Part shown: positions 7,161-7,815 of the stretch, in pieces
Position numbering within the stretch: the first letter of the stretch is position 1
How the letters are laid out: every line of letters begins with the position of its first letter
DNA from: Desulfurellales bacterium
GTDB taxonomy: Bacteria > Campylobacterota_A > Desulfurellia > Desulfurellales > Hippeaceae
Assembly (NCBI GenBank): GCA_027064405.1
Contig: JAMOPP010000168.1
Location: 1-7,815 of the forward strand
Reading direction: 5' to 3'
DNA: 7,815 nt
Translations under genes and position numbers: made by a program
The notes under the pieces: generated by a model
What the model saw: only the letters and a program-made list of their open reading frames with translations
Database searches by the model: none
Told to the model about the DNA's origin: nothing

Positions 7161-7815
7161 TTAAATATCGTAATAAAGCATAAACTCAGCAGGATTTGGA
7201 ATGGAATTTATGTATTTAATTTCATTTTCTCTCTTATAATCTATCCAGGCTCTTAACAAATCTTCTGTAAACACATCACCTTTCAACAAAAATTCATAAT
7301 CATTTTCCAAAGCGTCAAGAGCTTCTGACAAACTTCCCGGCATTTTTGGTATATTAGCCAATTCTTCAGGCGGTAAATCATAAATATTTTTGTCCATAGG
7401 TTCCTTTGGGTCTATCTTGTTTATAATTCCATCAAGTCCGGCCATAAGCAGAGCGGCAAATGCAAGATAGGGGTTAGCCGTAGGGTCAGGAAATCTTGCT
7501 TCAAATCTCTTAGCTGCAGGGCTTGAAGAATACATAGGTATCCTTATAGATGCACTTCTGTTTCTTGAAGAATAGGCAAGGTTTATAGGAGCCTCAAAGC
7601 CGGGAATAAGTCTTTTGTATGAATTAACCGTAGGGTTTGTGAAAGCGGCCAAAGCTTTTCCGTGTTTTATCACGCCTCCTATATAATACAATCCCATTTC
7701 ACTTATGCCTGCATACCCGTTTCCTGCAAATAGAGGTTTCCCGTCCTTCCATAAACTCTGATGAATATGCATACCTGTTCCATTATCATTTGAAAGAGGT
7801 TTTGGCATAAATGTA
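7161..7815 (-). CDS. glnA: Type I glutamine synthetase, C-terminal part (partial, 5' end outside window)
   Basis: Glutamine synthetase makes glutamine from glutamate, ammonia and ATP, the main step of ammonia assimilation; it works as a cytoplasmic dodecamer. About 217 residues are visible, close to half of the usual roughly 470-residue GSI. The frame runs off the right edge reading TFMPKP, so the Met at 7808 is internal. Counting from that Met: GTGMHIHQSL (10-19); NPTVNSYKRLIPGFEAP (58-74), the region with the flap glutamate; SSRNRSASIRIP (80-91), with ATP/phosphate-binding arginines; RFPDPTANPYLAFAALLMAG (105-124); and MDKNIYDLPPEE (138-149). Y143 (codon at 7380-7382) matches the adenylylated tyrosine of enterobacterial GlnA, so this is the GSI-beta form expected to be controlled by GlnE-type adenylylation. 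The protein ends normally with LYYDI. A stem-loop follows the stop codon. Confidence 0.96.
   Translation of the reverse strand, partial: TFMPKPLSNDNGTGMHIHQSLWKDGKPLFAGNGYAGISEMGLYYIGGVIKHGKALAAFTNPTVNSYKRLIPGFEAPINLAYSSRNRSASIRIPMYSSSPAAKRFEARFPDPTANPYLAFAALLMAGLDGIINKIDPKEPMDKNIYDLPPEELANIPKMPGSLSEALDALENDYEFLLKGDVFTEDLLRAWIDYKRENEIKYINSIPNPAEFMLYYDI

Overview
This 7.8 kb window is AT-rich (roughly one third G+C by eye) and densely coded. It carries six protein genes on the minus strand and one partial gene on the plus strand. All seven fall in recognisable families. No RNA gene, mobile element, CRISPR array or long repeat was seen. The genes suggest a bacterium that respires with menaquinone made by the futalosine route, makes or inserts heme, carries a FapA-type protein (often linked to flagella) and regulates glutamine synthetase by adenylylation. 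The gene content and low G+C would suit an anaerobic or microaerophilic Gram-negative such as a Deferribacterota or Campylobacterota member. That placement is an inference from gene content, not something the sequence proves.

Layout from left to right: (1) the C-terminal part of an NAD(P)H-hydrate dehydratase (NnrD) on the plus strand, cut by the window edge; (2) a FapA/DUF342 family protein on the minus strand, whose 3' end overlaps nnrD tail-to-tail by 20 bases; (3) three consecutive radical-SAM genes on the minus strand, transcribed in the order mqnE, mqnC, hemW with gaps of only a few bases; (4) a phosphomannomutase/phosphoglucomutase with its own plausible promoter; (5) a stem-loop that probably ends the glnA transcript; (6) the C-terminal half of a type I glutamine synthetase, cut by the right edge.

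How the genes work together: MqnE and MqnC catalyse two radical steps of the futalosine menaquinone pathway, and HemW is a heme chaperone for respiratory enzymes. The tight mqnE-mqnC-hemW cluster therefore reads as a respiration-maturation operon. fapA follows after 63 bases and may be read through from it. The phosphohexomutase (sugar-phosphate supply for surface polysaccharide) and GlnA (nitrogen assimilation) look like separate units.

Two start codons were revised from the longest open frame because of Shine-Dalgarno placement: mqnC (GTG at 4423 rather than TTG at 4435) and fapA (ATG at 2163 rather than TTG at 2166). I found no convincing novel system; the window reads as ordinary core metabolism with a few points worth checking.
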